Origin: JAYOFM01 sp038117225
Lineage (GTDB): Bacteria; Pseudomonadota; Alphaproteobacteria; Rhodospirillales; Casp-alpha2
Length of the DNA: 9,285 nucleotides
Assembly: GCA_038117225.1 (NCBI GenBank)
Contig: JAYOFM010000125.1
Coordinates: 1 to 9,285 of the forward strand
Direction of reading: 5' to 3'
Position numbers and translations under genes: made by a program. This document shows positions 5,543-9,285 of this stretch, in pieces. How positions within the stretch are numbered: position 1 is the first letter of the stretch; each line of letters starts with the position of its first letter. The notes beneath the pieces are model-generated. The model did no database searches. It was not told where the DNA came from and was given only the letters and a program-made list of their open reading frames with translations.

Positions 5543-6529
5543 CTACGTATTCAACACGGATGGATGAAACAGGTCGTCGACGGCGATCGGCGCGTCGATC
5601 AATCGCTGATCGACCATGAATTCGATGAAATGTTCGAGGTTGGCCCGGTTGGCGGCAAGCCCGGACACCCAGGGATCGCGACCGAGTTGCTGTCGTTGCG
5701 CTTCCAGTTCATTGCGGGAAAACAGCAACAGCGAGAAGTTGGGGTCGTCGTAATAGTCGTAGGTCAGCCGGGTCGCCTCGTCGCACATGTCGATTGTTGC
5801 CTGCGGCAACCACGGGGCCGCCTCGACGACCTCGTCGGGGAACACCATCAGGTGCATGATCGGGCAATAACCATGTTTGGTGAAATAACCAATACACTCG
5901 CCCCGGGGGTCGTCGAAGAGTCGTTTCACCCGATCCGGACGCGCCATCATCGCCGGTGGCGGATTCGGCATGACGACCGCGTCCAACTCGCCGGCGATCA
6001 GCATGTCACCGGCGTTTCCACCCGCCGGAATTGATTGGATCGAAACACCGTCGCCGCCGTCCCATGCCAGTTCCTCGGCCTGCTGGACGAACCAATTAAT
6101 ATCCTGCCAGGCGACACCGTATTCCCAGCGAAGATCGCCCTTCGCTAATACACAGAGCGTCGTCTGAAACGACAGAATACCGACCCGCTTGCCAGCGAGA
6201 TCCGCCGGCGTCTCGATGCCACTGTCGATGTTGATATAGAAACAGTTCTGGCTAAATAGGCGGCGCTGAAACACGGGCGCCGCCGTGAACGTGGCACCCC
6301 GGCTCTTGGCGATGATGTAGGAGGACAGGGATTGTTCGCAGATATCGAACTCCCGGTCACGAAACATGCGGCCGTGACGGTCCTGTCCATCCCGGCGCCC
6401 GGTCAGTTTACCGACGCCGATTTCCAGCGGCACGATCTCGACGCCGTCGGGATATTTCACGGCACCCATGAAAAACGGCGCGTGGCGGTCATGGCGCTCC
6501 AGTGCCATCGTGAAACTGCGCTTATTCAT
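5543..6529 (-). CDS. 4,5-dihydroxyphthalate decarboxylase-like protein (periplasmic-binding-protein fold)
   Basis: A 328-residue protein that I recognise as the group annotated as 4,5-dihydroxyphthalate decarboxylase (Pht5-like) or as NMT1-type substrate-binding proteins. Landmarks are ALERHDRHAP (9-18), FRDREFDICEQSLSSY (56-71), PVFQRRLF, the domain hinge IETPADLAGKRVGI, WEYGV, and the IPAGG-DML-AGELDAVV segment. There is no signal peptide or lipobox; the N-terminus (MNKRSFTMALERHD) enters the domain directly, favouring a cytoplasmic enzyme or sensor over an ABC-transport binding protein. The start is supported by AAGGGG five bases upstream on the minus strand. It converges on the molybdenum-hydroxylase operon and is divergent from GntR regulator 2, which probably controls it. 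Catalysis on dihydroxyphthalate is not proven; many homologues are uncharacterised, and the real substrate may be another aromatic or unsaturated acid. Confidence 0.8.
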   Translation of the reverse strand: MNKRSFTMALERHDRHAPFFMGAVKYPDGVEIVPLEIGVGKLTGRRDGQDRHGRMFRDREFDICEQSLSSYIIAKSRGATFTAAPVFQRRLFSQNCFYINIDSGIETPADLAGKRVGILSFQTTLCVLAKGDLRWEYGVAWQDINWFVQQAEELAWDGGDGVSIQSIPAGGNAGDMLIAGELDAVVMPNPPPAMMARPDRVKRLFDDPRGECIGYFTKHGYCPIMHLMVFPDEVVEAAPWLPQATIDMCDEATRLTYDYYDDPNFSLLLFSRNELEAQRQQLGRDPWVSGLAANRANLEHFIEFMVDQRLIDAPIAVDDLFHPSVLNT

Positions 6530-6565
6530 CGATTCCCCTTGTGCGATATCCAGGTGGTGTTTCCC

Positions 6566-6579
6566 GTGGTGGGCACCAC
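6566..6579. promoter_or_regulatory. Operator-like inverted repeat in the divergent control region
   Basis: GTGGTG-GG-CACCAC is a perfect 6-base inverted repeat with a 2-base spacer, about 37 bases upstream of the decarboxylase-like gene and 153 upstream of the second GntR start. A further partial half, GGTGGTGT, lies at 6553-6560. Its position near the promoter of the minus-strand gene suits control by the divergent GntR protein. No convincing -35/-10 pair was found for either gene, so exact promoter overlap cannot be stated. Confidence 0.35.
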
Positions 6580-6618
6580 ATTAGAATTCCCAATCATGAT
6601 AGCCGATATGCCGTCGCG

Positions 6619-6636
6619 GGGGAGAATATTTGCCCC
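6619..6636. promoter_or_regulatory. Second imperfect palindrome in the divergent control region
   Basis: GGGGagAATATTtgCCCC is symmetric at 14 of 18 positions around an AATATT centre (6625-6630). It lies almost midway between the two divergent genes, about 90 bases from the minus-strand start and 95 from the plus-strand start. A dimeric regulator could bind here to govern both directions. It does not share an obvious sequence with the repeat at 6566-6579. Confidence 0.3.
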
Positions 6637-6731
6637 ATAAAAATGCGTGGTTTGCGCTAGAGAAGCGACCATGGACGGGATACTCTTTTGCCGTCGTCCC
6701 GACGAAATCCCGCGATCCTAGAAAGGGCAAC

Positions 6732-7460
6732 ATGAGCCGAAAGCCCCCCCGCTACATGGACGTCGCATCGAAAATTCATGACGAGATCGACGCGCTGGCG
6801 CCTAACTCCCTGTTGGCGACGGAAGAACAGTTCGCCGATCGTTTCGGCGTTAGCCGGGTGACGGTGCGGGCAGCGCTCGATCTGCTTGAACGCAGCGGCC
6901 GGGTGACCCGCTATCGGGGACGAGGCACGGTCGTCAGCCCACCGAAAATAACCCGACGGTTCTCGCCACTTTACAGTTTCGAGCGCGACATGGACGATCA
7001 GGGCATCGCCTTCGAAACCCAAGTTCTCGGCTTCGATCCGTCGATCGCGCCGCCCGAAGACATTCGCATCAATCTGGATTTGCCAGCGGACGCCCGCGTC
7101 GGCGCCGTTTCGTTGGTGCGGGTTGTCGACTACCAGATCATATCCCATGAACGGCGCCATTATCCGTTGCCAATCGCCGCCCGACTGGAGCCAAGACTGC
7201 TGGAGCAGAAAGACGCCTCGAGCGTGGTTTCGGAAATCGGCGGCGGCCCCATCGACGAGGTCGATTGGATAAGCGAGATCATCACATCGCCGGAAGATGT
7301 TGCCGCCGCATTGGAGGTTATGCCGCGAACCCTGGTTCTCGCCAACACCTACACCTGGCGGCTTAAGGGCGGGAAGCCGATCGAGTCGGGAACCATCAGC
7401 TATCGGATCGACCGTTGCCGGTTCAAGCACGAAGCACGGTTCAACCAGCCGGACATTTGA
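6732..7460 (+). CDS. GntR family transcriptional regulator with UTRA domain (second)
   Basis: A 242-residue regulator. The winged helix-turn-helix covers about residues 8-68, with TEEQFADRFGVSRVTVRAAL (30-49) as the core and RGRGTVV (62-68) as the wing. The remainder (about 80-235) is consistent with a UTRA effector-binding domain. An ATG at 6630 would add 34 residues, but they have no family counterpart; 6732 is preferred because AAAGGG lies five bases upstream and the helix-turn-helix then starts at the usual place. The usual P-G-x-x-L-P-S ahead of helix 2 is degenerate (APNSLLAT). The gene is divergent from the decarboxylase-like gene across a gap with two palindromes, the classic layout for a local repressor. 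It is clearly distinct from the regulator at 250-1002, so the two halves of the locus probably answer to different signals. The ligand is unknown. Confidence 0.9.
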   Translation: MSRKPPRYMDVASKIHDEIDALAPNSLLATEEQFADRFGVSRVTVRAALDLLERSGRVTRYRGRGTVVSPPKITRRFSPLYSFERDMDDQGIAFETQVLGFDPSIAPPEDIRINLDLPADARVGAVSLVRVVDYQIISHERRHYPLPIAARLEPRLLEQKDASSVVSEIGGGPIDEVDWISEIITSPEDVAAALEVMPRTLVLANTYTWRLKGGKPIESGTISYRIDRCRFKHEARFNQPDI

Positions 7461-7475
7461 ACGGCATCAGCCGTT
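7460..7475. terminator. Hairpin spanning both stop codons of convergent genes
   Basis: AACGGC-ATCA-GCCGTT is a perfect 6-pair stem with a 4-base loop. Its left arm begins at the last base of the GntR stop codon and its right arm ends inside the stop codon of the acyl-CoA synthetase gene. Being symmetric and placed between converging genes, it could end transcription both ways, but there is no T run on either strand, so it is at best a weak or Rho-assisted terminator. Confidence 0.35.
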
Positions 7476-9285
7476 AGTTGCCACCATCGACAAAAATTCG
7501 CGCGTCGACGACAACGGCACCCCGGTCATCGACGATCATCGGATTAATATCGAGTTCCGCGATGTCGGGCCGCGCCGCCACCAGTTGTGATACTCGGACC
7601 AACGCATCGACGATGGACGGCAAGTGGCACGCCGCCTCCCCACGAACGCCCTTCAATAGCGGCGCCAGGCGTAATTCGTCGATCATGGCTTCGGCCTCAA
7701 CAGCGGTGACCGGCGCCAGTCGGAACGCAAAATCGCCGAGAACTTCCGTGTAAACGCCTCCGGTGCCGAGGACCAAACACGGACCGAACACCGGATCTCG
7801 CTTGGCGCCAATCATCACTTCTTTGCCCTTGGACGCCATCGCCTGAACCAGGACACCGTCCACCGTCGCCGTCGGATCGAACCGGGCCACGTCGGCAAGA
7901 AGGGCTTTGTAAGCATCGACAAGGCCCTGTTCGTCGGCAATGCCAAGCCGGATACCGCCGCTGTCAGATTTGTGCACGATGTCGTCGGATATGACCTTGA
8001 GACAGAGCGGAAAATTCAACTCTCCAGCCGCCTTCCGCAATTCATCCTCGTTTCTCGCCCTTCGCCATGGCGACACGGTGAGACCGCAGGTTTCCAGCAC
8101 CTCCAGCGCCCCGGCGAACAGATAACCATTCTCGCCCGGTCTTGCGCGATCAAGGACCGCCGCGACGGCGGCGTTATCAATGGTGTCAAACGATGCAATC
8201 GCCGTCGCCGACAGGCGTTCGCGATTTTCGCGATACTGCACCAGCTTTGCGAAGGTTCCTGATGCTGCTTCCAGCGACGGAAACACCATGGTCGTCCCGT
8301 TCTTCTCGATGGCCTCGGTGAAGCCAGCAATGTCGATACCATAGCTCCAGCAGGCGATCGGTTTATCTAGATATTTGCCGGCGATGTCGGTGATATGGCT
8401 GGTGCAGTCGTAGGCATCGTATTTCGGCAACGTGTACGAGCAGTAGATGCAGATGACCGCGTCAACGCCTTCGTCCTCAAGGATCGCTTCGAGCATGCGG
8501 GGGAATGCCGCCTGCAGGTCCCGCGATACTGGAATCCAGCAATCCAGTGGATTGTCGATGGATATCCAGTCCGGAAAGAGATCGACAATTTTCTCCTTCG
8601 TCGCATCGGCGAATTGCGCCAGTTCCAACCCCGCACCCTCGATGGCATCGATTGCAAGGATAGCGCCGCCGCCGGAATAACTCATGATGGCGACCCGGCG
8701 CCCTTTCGGCGGCGTATAAATGGTAAAGGCCTTCGACAGCAGGCGCAGTTCTTCGGCATTCTCCGCCGCGATGATGCCGGCCTTGCGGAACGCCGCCTGA
8801 TACACCTCGTTCTCGCCGGCCGCGGCGCCGCTGTGCGAGGCGACGGCAACTTGGCCCAATTGGCTGCGCCCCGCCTTCAGCATGAGGATGGGTTTTTGTT
8901 GCGATACCCGGGCCGCCGTTTCGACGAACGCCACGCCGTCGACGATGCCTTCGGCGTGGCATTGAATGACTTTTATCTCGTCGCGTCCGCCATAGTAATC
9001 GACAACGTCGACGATGCTGACATCCGAGGCATTGCCGAGATCGGCTGCCATGGAGAAGCCCGCCGGCTCATTGTTGATCAGGTTGTAACCCATGATGAAC
9101 AGTCCCGACTGGGAAACCAGACCGACCGGCGTCTTTTCGTTATGAACCTCAATGAACGACGAAGTGAAATTGGCGAAAGCGTTGGCGACACCGATGGTGT
9201 TTGGCCCAAGGACGCGGATATCGTTGTCCCGCACGAGCGCCATCATTTCCTCCTGCAGGCGTTTGCCTTCCTCGTCGGCGTCGGC
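7474..9285 (-). CDS. NDP-forming acyl-CoA synthetase (acetate--CoA ligase family), 5' end outside window
   Basis: A large ADP-forming acyl-CoA synthetase with fused alpha and beta parts, converting an acid, CoA and ATP to acyl-CoA, ADP and phosphate. The frame stays open to the right edge, and its 13 codons before the Met pair at 9241-9246 (ADADEEGKRLQEE) match the family, so that Met is internal and the N-terminal CoA-binding domain is cut off. Counting from Met9246: RVLGPNTIGV (11-20), a SQSG motif (45-48), the SHSGAAAGENEVYQAAF segment with the predicted phospho-His138, NPLD (232-235), then an ATP-grasp domain from about 380 with HKSDSGGIRLG (425-435), GTGGVYTE (494-501) and ELDINPM (564-570). 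All expected key residues in the visible part are present. It converges on the second GntR gene, so they do not share an operon. The acid substrate is unknown. Confidence 0.93.
   Translation of the reverse strand, partial: ADADEEGKRLQEEMMALVRDNDIRVLGPNTIGVANAFANFTSSFIEVHNEKTPVGLVSQSGLFIMGYNLINNEPAGFSMAADLGNASDVSIVDVVDYYGGRDEIKVIQCHAEGIVDGVAFVETAARVSQQKPILMLKAGRSQLGQVAVASHSGAAAGENEVYQAAFRKAGIIAAENAEELRLLSKAFTIYTPPKGRRVAIMSYSGGGAILAIDAIEGAGLELAQFADATKEKIVDLFPDWISIDNPLDCWIPVSRDLQAAFPRMLEAILEDEGVDAVICIYCSYTLPKYDAYDCTSHITDIAGKYLDKPIACWSYGIDIAGFTEAIEKNGTTMVFPSLEAASGTFAKLVQYRENRERLSATAIASFDTIDNAAVAAVLDRARPGENGYLFAGALEVLETCGLTVSPWRRARNEDELRKAAGELNFPLCLKVISDDIVHKSDSGGIRLGIADEQGLVDAYKALLADVARFDPTATVDGVLVQAMASKGKEVMIGAKRDPVFGPCLVLGTGGVYTEVLGDFAFRLAPVTAVEAEAMIDELRLAPLLKGVRGEAACHLPSIVDALVRVSQLVAARPDIAELDINPMIVDDRGAVVVDARIFVDGGN

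Noticed and set aside
6630..6731. 34-residue N-terminal extension of the second GntR regulator from ATG 6630
   Set aside because: No Shine-Dalgarno sequence, no family counterpart, and it overlaps the 6619-6636 palindrome; the start at 6732 has AAAGGG at good spacing.
6657..7430. 257-codon - strand frame opposite the second GntR gene
   Set aside because: Antisense to a clear winged-helix/UTRA regulator with a good ribosome binding site; no domain in the antisense translation.
9241..9246. Tandem Met codons as the start of the acyl-CoA synthetase
   Set aside because: The frame continues to the window edge with family-like residues upstream, and starting here would omit the CoA-binding domain and part of the alpha core; they are internal Met codons.

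Overview
The window is GC-rich coding DNA with tightly packed genes, ATGA stop/start overlaps and protein families typical of Alphaproteobacteria with versatile organic-acid or aromatic catabolism. The lineage is inferred from style and gene content only; there is no rRNA or other marker. No tRNA, rRNA, CRISPR array, transposase or insertion sequence was seen. It looks like an ordinary chromosomal catabolic region rather than a phage or defence island.

Left part (1-5508, + strand): a GntR/HutC-type regulator (250-1002) has a plausible promoter and operator-like palindrome upstream. A 206-base control region with several symmetric and repeated elements follows. Then comes a three-gene molybdenum-hydroxylase operon of the xanthine dehydrogenase/CO dehydrogenase family: the molybdopterin subunit (1323-3566), the FAD subunit (3563-4372), and a fusion of the [2Fe-2S] subunit to a CoxG-like SRPBCC domain (4369-5508). 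Both junctions are ATGA overlaps, so the three proteins are probably made in a coupled way. The large subunit has an anomaly: the start codon expected from homology (ATG at 1209) is followed at once by an in-frame TAA, while the conserved N-terminal coding sequence downstream is intact.

Right part (5509-9285): a protein resembling 4,5-dihydroxyphthalate decarboxylase (5543-6529, - strand) converges on the operon. It is divergent from a second GntR/UTRA regulator (6732-7460, + strand), and the gap between them holds two palindromic operator candidates. The second regulator converges on an NDP-forming acyl-CoA synthetase (7474 to beyond the right edge, - strand), whose N-terminal CoA-binding domain lies outside the window.

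A reasonable but unproven reading is a small catabolic locus for an aromatic, N-heterocyclic or related carboxylated substrate. In this reading the molybdenum enzyme hydroxylates the ring or oxidises an aldehyde, the decarboxylase-like protein acts on or binds a carboxylated intermediate, the acyl-CoA synthetase activates an acid to its CoA thioester, and each GntR protein senses a pathway compound and controls its own neighbour. The substrate cannot be read from the sequence.
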